A stretch of DNA of 15,290 bases from DATCMA01 sp036563645 (GTDB taxonomy: Bacteria > Actinomycetota > Actinomycetes > Mycobacteriales > Micromonosporaceae), in the NCBI GenBank assembly GCA_036563645.1, contig DATCMA010000005.1, forward strand, positions 1-15,290. The letters run 5' to 3'. The position numbers and the translations under genes are program-made. Positions 1 through 5,989 of the stretch are shown here, piece after piece (position 1 is the first letter of the stretch; each line of letters starts with the position of its first letter). The notes below the pieces were generated by a model, which saw only the letters and a list, made by a program, of their open reading frames with translations, was not told where the DNA came from and did not search any database.

Positions 1-168
1 GGACGACGGTGACGCGGGGGTGCTGGTCTCGGGGGCGTGGAGGTCGGGTGGCGCGCCGCAGTTCGCGAGCAGCGCGGTGACGGTGGCCAGCGTGATCCCG
101 ACGCGCCGGGAGCGTCGCGGTGAGGATCCGGCGCGGGCAGGACGGAGGCGGTGTACCAGCCGAATCAG
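1..168 (-). CDS. Possible lipoprotein N-terminus, partial, start unresolved
   Basis: The minus-strand frame is open from about position 417 to the window edge. Near the edge it reads as a basic stretch (RRSRR), a hydrophobic run (VGITLATVTALLANC) and then a Pro/Ser/Thr-rich tail (GAPPDLHAPETSTPASPSS). That order is typical of a bacterial lipoprotein signal with a disordered linker after the lipidated cysteine. The residue before the cysteine is Asn rather than the usual Gly, Ala or Ser, so the lipobox is imperfect. No ATG, GTG or TTG lies close to the signal; the nearest in-frame GTG codons are at 273 and 288 and would add an Arg/Pro-rich extension. A rare CTG at 168 is the best-placed alternative, and I used it for the boundary. 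The rest of the gene lies outside the window, so its function is unknown. The opposite strand has an open frame with equal third-position GC bias, so the strand rests on the signal-peptide pattern. Confidence 0.38.
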   Translation of the reverse strand, partial: MIRLVHRLRPARAGSSPRRSRRVGITLATVTALLANCGAPPDLHAPETSTPASPSS

Positions 169-288
169 GGCCCCGCGGTGCCGGACCGGCCCGCGTGCCG
201 GCGGGAGAATCCGGGCGGCGTGGGGATGCGGCGGGCGGTACGGCCGCCGCTGGCGGCCGCGGCATGGCGCCACGGCACGAGCCCGCAC

Positions 289-516
289 TGGCGTGATCGG
301 ATTGGTCAGGTCCGGGTGAAGGTGGGTTACCGCAACATGGAATTTATCAAAATAATTATGGGACGATCGGCTGTTTTGCCCCATGTCGATGGCATTTTCG
401 GCGACTTTTCGTTTACTTTACGCCGGAAACCCGGACCTGCCAACCGACATGCGTTCGAACAGCCACCAGCGGCGGCGTCATGAGAGATAAAGCCGCTCCG
501 TCCACGAAGTGCCGAC
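289..516. promoter_or_regulatory. Intergenic region with AT-rich, promoter-like island
   Basis: There is no supportable gene here. Positions about 336-425 are strikingly AT-rich compared with the rest of the window. They contain minus-strand CATAAT (plus ATTATG, 355-360), which resembles a -10 hexamer, and a nearby GATAAAT. A short inverted repeat ATGGG/CCCAT lies at about 358-374. I see no good TTGACA-like -35 element at the right spacing. The island lies downstream of the PAS gene and upstream of the possible lipoprotein, so it most likely holds the promoter of the leftmost gene, but the direction is uncertain. Confidence 0.35.
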
Positions 517-972
517 TCAGACCGGCGCGAAGAATGACAGTGATCCAGCGACGTTCCCGTTCTGCCACAGCGGCGTGGAGATCGCGTCGATAGTCGCGGC
601 TTCGGCGCCGGGGGGTTCGACGCGGAGGAGTCCGCGTGCTAGTCGCCCAGAACTGAGCGCGAGCAACGGCGGGATCTTGTCGACCTCCTCCGCGGGCAGC
701 TCGGTGCGGGCCGCCGTGAAGTCGACGAGCCGCAGGACCCCGTCGAGCAAGGCACGCCCGATGACCGAGGTGGGAACGCCCAGCCCCAGCAGATGACAGC
801 CGCTGAGCGAGATCGCGCGGATGACGGTGTCCGCGTCGATGATGAGGCATGGTTCAGCCGCGTCGGCGACGGCCGCCTGCCACCGGTCGAAGCTTGAGCG
901 CGCCGAGGGGAAAGCGTCGTGACAGGACCGGGGCAGGAACGCTTCGGAGAGGGAGAGCTCGACGTGCGCCAA
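517..972 (-). CDS. Short stand-alone PAS-domain protein
   Basis: This is a soluble protein of about 152 residues made almost entirely of one PAS-like fold. The PAS-type core begins near WQAAVADAAEPCLIIDADT, continues through SGCHLLGLG and GRALLDGVLRLVDFTA, and ends in the strand region LSFFAPV. There is no kinase, HTH or membrane segment, so it may sense or bind a ligand and act through a partner. The start is a choice: a GTG at 993 has no ribosome-binding sequence, whereas the TTG at 972 is preceded by GGAGG (977-981) four bases upstream, so I prefer TTG. It follows the NERD-like gene after about 160 bases containing two palindromes and may have its own promoter. The partner and signal are not evident. 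Confidence 0.75.
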   Translation of the reverse strand: MAHVELSLSEAFLPRSCHDAFPSARSSFDRWQAAVADAAEPCLIIDADTVIRAISLSGCHLLGLGVPTSVIGRALLDGVLRLVDFTAARTELPAEEVDKIPPLLALSSGRLARGLLRVEPPGAEAATIDAISTPLWQNGNVAGSLSFFAPV

Positions 973-1081
973 GGCGCCTCCAATGCAAACCACCGGATAA
1001 CCCGAGCGCTAACGGCCCGCGGCGTCGTCTGCGGAACGCGCCAATGCGTTGCGAGAACGACGCCAGGCATCGACGGGCGTG

Positions 1082-1111
1082 GAGCGCAATATGCGCTCAC
1101 CCGACGCGTCG
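1082..1111. promoter_or_regulatory. Two adjacent palindromes between the NERD and PAS genes
   Basis: Two symmetric elements lie three bases apart. The first is GAGCGCA-ATA-TGCGCTC (1082-1098), a 7-bp stem with a 3-base loop. The second is CGACGCGTCG (1102-1111), a perfect 10-bp palindrome. They lie 22-51 bases past the NERD stop codon and upstream of the PAS start. They could form a terminator (there is no U-tract) or an operator for the PAS gene; the sequence alone does not decide. Confidence 0.4.
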
Positions 1112-1132
1112 ACGTTAGCGCCAAATGTGACG

Positions 1133-1873
1133 TTACCGGTGGGTTGCCTTGTTGTCAGCAGCCGTTCTCCCGTCCTGATACCACCGGTATTCCGCGCCGG
1201 CGCGATAAGGAGCGTTGAGCCAGGTCGCTGGGTGACGGGCCACCTGCGCGAGCTTGCTCGCGGTGGTGGCGCTGATCCGGTTGCCGCCGGCGAGGAGGAG
1301 CCGGTCGAGTTCTCGGTGAGTGGCGACCAGACACTTCTCGGGCAATCCGTAGACGCTGATCACCCCAGAGCCGACGAAGGTGAGCACCGGCTGCACCGGC
1401 ACCTTGAGCCCGATCGCCGCGGAGAGCGCCTTGCTCGCGCGGCGCGCGTCACGCTGGGCCTCGGCGACGTACGGCGGGCGCTTGCCGTTGATTTGGACGA
1501 CGTCACCCGCGATCAGGACACGAGATCGGCCATGGTCCACGATGGTGATCGCGTACAGCCCACCCGGGCCGATCGCGAGGAATCCGGCGCGCGGCTCCCG
1601 GCCGTACGGATCGATGTCGAGCAGCGTGCTCGCGGGATCGGTGCGAGGCCACTCGACGACGTGCCAGTCGGGGCCGAGGTGGTCGAGCCGGTTGAGCGCG
1701 CGGGCACCGGCCGCCTCGGCGCGTCGCGCCTCGCGTTCCGCGCGCCGCCGCCGGGCCCACTCGAAGGGACTGGGGCGAGCCGCTTCGAGGATGTCGGGAG
1801 TGGACGGCGCGTCGCGCGTCGAGGGGAGTGCCGGCGGGGTGGGCGCCGCCCGTCGAAGAGGAAAGATCCCCAT
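1133..1873 (-). CDS. NERD-like protein with degenerate active site
   Basis: This 246-residue soluble protein resembles actinobacterial nuclease-related domain (NERD) proteins. The N-terminus (1-55) is Pro/Arg-rich with a basic segment FEWARRRRAEREARRAEAAG. The NERD-like core spans about 56-170: GARALNRLDHLGPDW, then FLAIGPGGLYAIT, then VLIAGDVVQINGKRPPYV, a helix with DARRASKAL, and VQPVLTFVG. In canonical NERD domains an IDH-type Asp sits just before the VGPGG strand and a lysine sits in the following TKN/AKN motif. Here those positions read AGF (96-98) and IVDH (111-114), so both presumed catalytic residues appear lost. It may be a binding or regulatory protein rather than a nuclease. The ATG start at 1873 has GGAGG about eight bases upstream. 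It stands alone, with a 193-base gap from the histidine kinase gene. Confidence 0.72.
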   Translation of the reverse strand: MGIFPLRRAAPTPPALPSTRDAPSTPDILEAARPSPFEWARRRRAEREARRAEAAGARALNRLDHLGPDWHVVEWPRTDPASTLLDIDPYGREPRAGFLAIGPGGLYAITIVDHGRSRVLIAGDVVQINGKRPPYVAEAQRDARRASKALSAAIGLKVPVQPVLTFVGSGVISVYGLPEKCLVATHRELDRLLLAGGNRISATTASKLAQVARHPATWLNAPYRAGAEYRWYQDGRTAADNKATHR

Positions 1874-1897
1874 TTCTCGCCTCCGGCTACAGGCTCC

Positions 1898-1921
1898 TTA
1901 CCGTTGTGTTTCCATTACCGT
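1898..1921. repeat. Direct repeat TTACCGT upstream of the NERD gene
   Basis: TTACCGT occurs at 1898-1904 and again at 1915-1921, 17 bp start to start. The second copy forms the near-palindrome TTACCGTAA. They lie 25-50 bases upstream of the NERD-like start codon, in a locally AT-richer intergenic region, where an operator or promoter would be expected. On the minus strand the second copy contains TACGGT, which could serve as a -10 element. Confidence 0.3.
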
Positions 1922-2010
1922 AAGTTGCCAAACGGGCACGGAATCAAGACATGACGATGGAATGAATAGGGATGAGCCAATTTTTTCCCTAAGGTCTGTT
2001 TCCCCTCATC

Positions 2011-2040
2011 GCGCACAGCCGCAGGTGAGTGTCGGTGCGC
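2011..2040 (-). terminator. Weak candidate hairpin after the histidine kinase gene
   Basis: GCGCAC (2011-2016) and GTGCGC (2035-2040) can pair across an 18-base loop, beginning about 26 bases beyond the kinase stop codon. The stem is only 6 bp and the loop is long. Further on, the minus-strand transcript has an A-run but no U-tract. Confidence 0.25.
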
Positions 2041-2066
2041 CCCGACGTCCCCCGCGCCCGCCCGCC

Positions 2067-3509
2067 TCACCCCCGCGGGAGGCGGACTTCGGCGATCGTC
2101 CCGCCGCCGTCGCGGGGGCGGAGTGACACCCAGCCGTTCTGGCGCTCGACGATCTGTCGCACCAGGTACAAGCCCAACCCGGCGCCGGAGTGGCGGCGAT
2201 CGTCGGATTCGCCCTGCCAGAAGCGTTCGAACGCGCGCTCGACGTGCTCGGGCCGGACGCCGATGCCACGGTCACTGACCCGGAGGACGACCGTTTGGTC
2301 GTCGGACTCCGCGGTGAGCTCGATGGGCGTCCCCTCCGGGGAGTACTTCTGCGCGTTGGTGGCGAGTTCGGTGAGCACGGTGGCGAGGGTGGCCCGCTCA
2401 CCCACGGCCTTCGGCAAGTGCACCGGGAGGCGCAGCACGAGGCGGCGCCGCAGATCCGTGGGGAGCTGGTGCACCGCGTCACGGAGCGCGTCGAGCACGT
2501 CGAAGGGCTCCGGCTTGGCGTCCGTCGCCCCGAGGTCGCTGGCGACGGTCAACAGCCGGTCGACGAGTCGGGTGAGCTCACCGGCGCGTTGCCCGACGAT
2601 GCGTGCGGCCCGACGCCGCTCGGACTCCGGCAGCGCGTCCCAGTGTTCGCTGAGGGTGTCCGCGTACCCCTTGATGGCGGTGATCGGCGTGCGCAGCTCG
2701 TGGCTGGTGGCCGCGAGGAACAGATCGCGCTCCTGCTCGCGGCGGCGTTGGTCCGTGATGTCGTGAATAGTGATAATGCGCGATCCGGGCGATCCGGGTA
2801 TGTCCTCCGCCGCGAGCCGAACCCACCCCCGATGGGGGAGCTGGTGGTCGAGCGATTGCCCCGGGGTAGGCGCGGGAAACGGCAGCGGTTGGCCGAGCGC
2901 CTCCGCCGCGGGCCGGCCTACGTACCGTTCGGCCGCGGAGTTCCAGTACTGGATGCGATTGTCCTGGTCGATCACCGCGAGTCCGGTGGGGAGCGCCGCG
3001 AGGACGGCGTCCGCACTGGGCGCAGAGAGTCCACTGTGGCGGCCGCAGAGGCTGGCGATGCTGCTCGCCACATAGGCGGCGGCCCGGTGGAACTCGGGGG
3101 CGAGGCGGCTCGCGGAGAAGACGTGGAGAGCGCCGATGACCCGCTCGCCACACACGGCGCCCGCGACGAGGACACGCTGAGCGCCCGGCTCCCCGTGCGC
3201 CGGCCCCGGTCGCTCGTCGAACAGCTCCTCGACCGCGAACTCCTGGGTATCCGCACCCCCGATCCGGCCGGCGCCGGCCGGGTGGCGCACGGATCGCCCC
3301 AGGGTCCATTCGGCGGCGCCGACCGCGGCGATCACCGAACTCGTGTGAGGACCGCGTTCGACGAAGGCGAGCCCAGCCGCGCGGAGCGCGGGCCATGCTC
3401 GGTGGAGCAGCCGAGTGAGCGCGGGAAGCCCGCCCTGCCCCGCGTTGACCATCTCCATGATCTCGTGGTGACCGGCGAGGAGAGCAGCGTAATCAGGGCG
3501 CTCCAACAT
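2067..3509 (-). CDS. Soluble GAF-PAS sensor histidine kinase (orphan)
   Basis: This is a 480-residue two-component sensor kinase with no transmembrane segment, so it should sense a cytoplasmic signal. Domains in order are a GAF-like region (about 15-155), a PAS domain (about 165-255, including PTGLAVIDQDNRIQYWNSAA and IITIHDITDQRRREQE), a HisKA dimerisation domain with H-box SHELRTPITAIKGY (phosphoacceptor His270), and a HATPase domain. The HATPase has an N-box ELATNAQKYSP (Asn385), G1 DRGIGV (413-418), F-box FERFW (427-431) and G2 GAGLGLYLV (442-450). All residues needed for autophosphorylation are present. No response regulator is visible on either side, so its partner must be encoded elsewhere. 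The gene starts 59 bases after the GDPD stop codon and may be cotranscribed with it. The start is the ATG at 3509, although no strong ribosome-binding sequence precedes it. Confidence 0.92.
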   Translation of the reverse strand: MLERPDYAALLAGHHEIMEMVNAGQGGLPALTRLLHRAWPALRAAGLAFVERGPHTSSVIAAVGAAEWTLGRSVRHPAGAGRIGGADTQEFAVEELFDERPGPAHGEPGAQRVLVAGAVCGERVIGALHVFSASRLAPEFHRAAAYVASSIASLCGRHSGLSAPSADAVLAALPTGLAVIDQDNRIQYWNSAAERYVGRPAAEALGQPLPFPAPTPGQSLDHQLPHRGWVRLAAEDIPGSPGSRIITIHDITDQRRREQERDLFLAATSHELRTPITAIKGYADTLSEHWDALPESERRRAARIVGQRAGELTRLVDRLLTVASDLGATDAKPEPFDVLDALRDAVHQLPTDLRRRLVLRLPVHLPKAVGERATLATVLTELATNAQKYSPEGTPIELTAESDDQTVVLRVSDRGIGVRPEHVERAFERFWQGESDDRRHSGAGLGLYLVRQIVERQNGWVSLRPRDGGGTIAEVRLPRG

Positions 3510-3568
3510 GCCCTGAGTGTGCCGCGTTCTGTCGGGTTTAGGCAGTCCGGCGAGAGCGCGGACCCCGG

Positions 3569-4363
3569 TTAGCGGCCGAGCTGGCGGAGGACGAACGTGG
3601 GGCGGTCGGTGATGATGCCGTCCACGCCCAAGTTGAGGACGAGCTCAAGGTCGGCGGGCTCGTTGACGGTCCAGACGTAGACCTGGTTGCCGGCGGCGCG
3701 CAGCCTCGGGACGAGGTGCGGCCGGGCGCGCACCAAGTCGATCCCGGGCGCGGCGATCCGGGCGCCGAAGGGGAGACGGGCGAGGCGCAGCCCGGGTGGG
3801 AGCAGCTCGAGCAGCAGCACCGTGGGCAGGTGCGGGGCGAGGTCACGGATCCGCCGGATCGCCAGGGGAGAGAACGACATGACGGTGATGTGCACCGGGT
3901 CGCTCTCGCGCGGGGTGGTGAGGCCGAAACGACGCAACAACGCCACGAGCTGGCGTTCCACTTCGCCGCCGTACCGGTTGGGATGCTTCGTCTCGATCAA
4001 CATTCGGACGTGGCGCCCCGCGTCACGGACAGCGACGAGCAACCGTTCCAGGGTGAGCAGCCGGGTGCGGGCGGCGTCGAGCACGCCGCACGCCGCGCCG
4101 CGGCCGCGCGCCGACGCGTGCCAGGAGCCGAAATCGAGTCGGTCGAGCTCGGCCAAGGTGTAGGCGCTGACCGGGCCGCACCCATTGCTCGTGCGGTCGA
4201 GCCGACGATCGTGCACGCAGACGAGGTGCCGGTCGCGGGTGAGGCGGACGTCGCACTCGAGGCCGTCGGCGCCTTCCGCGAGGGCGTACGTGTAGGCGGC
4301 GAGCGTGTGTTCGGGAAGCGTGGCCGAGGAGCCGCGATGGGCGAAGACCAGTGGACCGGGCAT
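3569..4363 (-). CDS. Glycerophosphodiester phosphodiesterase (GDPD)
   Basis: This 264-residue enzyme probably hydrolyses glycerophosphodiesters to sn-glycerol 3-phosphate and an alcohol, using a divalent metal. The GDPD signature is complete: AHRG (8-11, with His9 and Arg10), PEHTLAAY, GLECDVRLTRD (metal-ligand type Glu36 and Asp38), VHD (catalytic-type His51) and IETKHP (Glu124, Lys126). The C-terminal VYVWTVNEPADLELVLNLGVDGIITDRP closes the TIM barrel. There is no signal peptide, so it should act in the cytoplasm on imported or recycled lipid headgroups. The length is typical for short bacterial GDPD proteins. It lies 61 bases after the rhodanese gene and 59 bases before the kinase gene, which suggests but does not prove an operon. 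The start is ATG at 4363 with a weak upstream ribosome-binding sequence. Confidence 0.93.
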   Translation of the reverse strand: MPGPLVFAHRGSSATLPEHTLAAYTYALAEGADGLECDVRLTRDRHLVCVHDRRLDRTSNGCGPVSAYTLAELDRLDFGSWHASARGRGAACGVLDAARTRLLTLERLLVAVRDAGRHVRMLIETKHPNRYGGEVERQLVALLRRFGLTTPRESDPVHITVMSFSPLAIRRIRDLAPHLPTVLLLELLPPGLRLARLPFGARIAAPGIDLVRARPHLVPRLRAAGNQVYVWTVNEPADLELVLNLGVDGIITDRPTFVLRQLGR

Positions 4364-4424
4364 GGCGACCTATGCCTGTCGACAGACGCTGGGCCGGGAG
4401 GAGCGCCCGCCCTGTCTGCGACGG

Positions 4425-4763
4425 CTAGCGCACGCGCGGAGCGCTCCCGTCCTCGCTAACGAGTGGCCTGCCCGCGGCGAACCAGCTCTGCATGCCACCG
4501 TCGAGGTGACGGACGTTATCCCAGCCGTTCTGGATGAGGTAGGCGACAACCCGCGCGGAGCGACCGCCCGAGCGGCACACCACGACGACGTCACCCTCGG
4601 TCGGCACCTCGGCGAGCCGGGCCGGGAGCTCCGTCATCGGCAGGTGGTGTGCTCCGGGGGCGTGCCCCGCGGTCCACTCGTCGTGCTCGCGGACGTCGAG
4701 CAGATAGGCGTCGTCGGGGAGTTCCGCCACGGTGACGGTGGGTACCTGCTGCTGCCCAAACAC
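4425..4763 (-). CDS. Single-domain rhodanese-like sulfurtransferase
   Basis: This is a cytoplasmic protein of about 112 residues with one rhodanese domain. Visible motifs are YLLDVREHDEW (the conserved DVRE), AGHAPGAHHLPM, the active-site loop VVVVCRSGGRSARV and the C-terminal LDGGMQSWFAAGRPL. The catalytic Cys is residue 63 in this version, and the six-residue loop CRSGGR is the form expected for persulfide carriers. The frame also has an upstream start at 4817, but that would overlap the LCP gene ending at 4799. I prefer the GTG at 4763, which gives the usual short N-terminus MFGQQQVPTVTV and a 35-base gap. The acceptor is unknown, and the neighbours do not indicate a sulfur pathway. Confidence 0.88.
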   Translation of the reverse strand: MFGQQQVPTVTVAELPDDAYLLDVREHDEWTAGHAPGAHHLPMTELPARLAEVPTEGDVVVVCRSGGRSARVVAYLIQNGWDNVRHLDGGMQSWFAAGRPLVSEDGSAPRVR

Positions 4764-4798
4764 GCCGCCCAGCGTAGAGGGTGGTCGGGGGCTCGCGC

Positions 4799-5863
4799 TC
4801 AGAGGTCGTTCACCCACGCTGGGTACCGCGCGGCCCAGGCGTCGGTCTCGCCGCTGCGCAGGGCGGCGAAGAGCTCTTGGGCGCCGGGAGCGAGGACCTC
4901 GTAGGACACCTCGTCGATCGTGCTGCTGACGGTCGGCACCCGCAGCCCCACGAGCGCCTCCGGGCGCAGTCCGCGGAGCGCGCGGACGGCGTCGGGCGCG
5001 GAGACGCCGTTGGTGTCGACGGTGATCGCGGAGGTGACCGCGCGGATGAGGTGGTCGAGCCGAAGCGGGTTGGTGAGGACGTCCCCGACGGCGAGCTTGG
5101 TCAGCACCGCCTTGAGAATCTGCTGCTGGTGGCGCTGCCGGTCGTGGTCCCCGCCCGGGAGCCCGTACCGCTGCCGGGCGAAGTCGAGAGCCGTCTCGCC
5201 GTCCATCTCGTGGCAGCCGGCGGGAAAGAGCCGCCCGGTGTGGATGGACCGCACCTCGGTCTCGACGCAGACGGTGATTCCGCCGATCAGGTTGATCACT
5301 TGCTGGAAGGCGGCGAAGTCGACGATCGCGGCGCCGTCGAAGCGGAGTCCGGTGACCGCCGTCAGCGTGGCGGAGAGGAGCCGGGCTCCAGTGGCTCCTC
5401 CGCCGCCGTAGTGGAGCGCGGCGTTGATCTTATCGGTCCCCCCGCCGTAGCCGACGTCCGGCTCCGGGGGGATGGCGATGAGCAAGTCGCGCGGGACGGA
5501 GACGAGGTACGCCCGGCGCAGTCCGGCCGGCACGTGGACGATCAGGATGGTGTCCGCGCGTTCGTCGGGGTGGTGCTGCGCGGGACGGCGGTCGGTCCCG
5601 ATGACCAGGTAGTTGAGGGGCCCGGTCAGCGTCGCCTGGGATCGCGTCTGCGTCGCGCGCCGGGCATCGGGGTCGAGGAGCGTCTGGTGGCGCACGTCGT
5701 AGCGGTCGGCGAGTCGGTGCAGGAGGAGCCCCACGGCGCCGAGGGGTAGGAGGACGGCGAGCCCGATAGCGAGCAGCACTCGGACGCGCCGGGGCCTCCG
5801 GGCGAGGCGTCTTGTCGGTCGCGGTGGCGCGCTGTTGAGGGGGTGCTCCTTGCGCACCGGCAT
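4799..5863 (-). CDS. LCP family glycopolymer transferase, copy 1
   Basis: This 354-residue LytR-CpsA-Psr protein probably transfers a polyprenyl-phosphate-linked glycopolymer onto peptidoglycan outside the membrane. It has a short basic cytoplasmic tail (1-28), one transmembrane helix (about 29-49) and an extracellular LCP domain (about 80-285). LCP signatures are LVIGTDRR (87-94), RADTILIVHVP (102-112), LVSVPRD (120-126), KINAALHYGG (145-154) and DFARQRYGLPGGDHDRQ (227-243). The Asp and Arg residues linked to pyrophosphate and Mg binding are present. Two extracellular cysteines (199 and 217) flank the RSIHTG segment. There is no C-terminal LytR_C domain. It is closest to the neighbouring 428-residue copy and probably arose by duplication. 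The start is ATG at 5863 with GGGGGG directly before it; the GTG two codons on is an alternative. Confidence 0.92.
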   Translation of the reverse strand: MPVRKEHPLNSAPPRPTRRLARRPRRVRVLLAIGLAVLLPLGAVGLLLHRLADRYDVRHQTLLDPDARRATQTRSQATLTGPLNYLVIGTDRRPAQHHPDERADTILIVHVPAGLRRAYLVSVPRDLLIAIPPEPDVGYGGGTDKINAALHYGGGGATGARLLSATLTAVTGLRFDGAAIVDFAAFQQVINLIGGITVCVETEVRSIHTGRLFPAGCHEMDGETALDFARQRYGLPGGDHDRQRHQQQILKAVLTKLAVGDVLTNPLRLDHLIRAVTSAITVDTNGVSAPDAVRALRGLRPEALVGLRVPTVSSTIDEVSYEVLAPGAQELFAALRSGETDAWAARYPAWVNDL

Positions 5864-5926
5864 CCCCCCGATCCGGACGTGGTGTCGCCGAGCCGTGGTA
5901 TGTGAGAACTCTTCACGTGCAGGCTA

Positions 5927-5970
5927 GAGCGGAGACCGCTCGGCGGCGGCGCGTTCCCGCGGATCGCGGG
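5927..5970 (-). terminator. Tandem hairpins between LCP copies 2 and 1
   Basis: Two perfect 6-bp hairpins with 3-base loops lie just past the stop codon of the 428-residue LCP gene: CCCGCG-GAT-CGCGGG (5956-5970) and GAGCGG-AGA-CCGCTC (5927-5941). Neither is followed by a U-tract on the minus strand, as is common for actinomycete terminators. They suggest that LCP copy 1 is transcribed from its own promoter in 5864-5926. Confidence 0.5.
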
Positions 5971-5989
5971 TGGGATCGACGGACGTCGA

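Noticed and set aside
151..483. Plus-strand frame starting GTG with GGAGG just upstream
   Set aside because: The spacing is only two bases, the frame runs through the AT-rich non-coding island, and the second half has no coding character.
3545..3563. Hairpin GTCCG/CGGAC between GDPD and kinase genes as a terminator
   Set aside because: The stem is only 5 bp and there is no U-tract; the short 59-base gap fits cotranscription.
2190..3572. Plus-strand open frame opposite the histidine kinase gene
   Set aside because: It has no recognisable domain. All kinase boxes are in frame on the minus strand.
4376..4385. Palindrome CTGTCGACAG between rhodanese and GDPD genes as a LexA box
   Set aside because: It is a perfect palindrome but does not match the actinobacterial SOS box GAAC-N4-GTTC, and one 10-bp palindrome is unremarkable.
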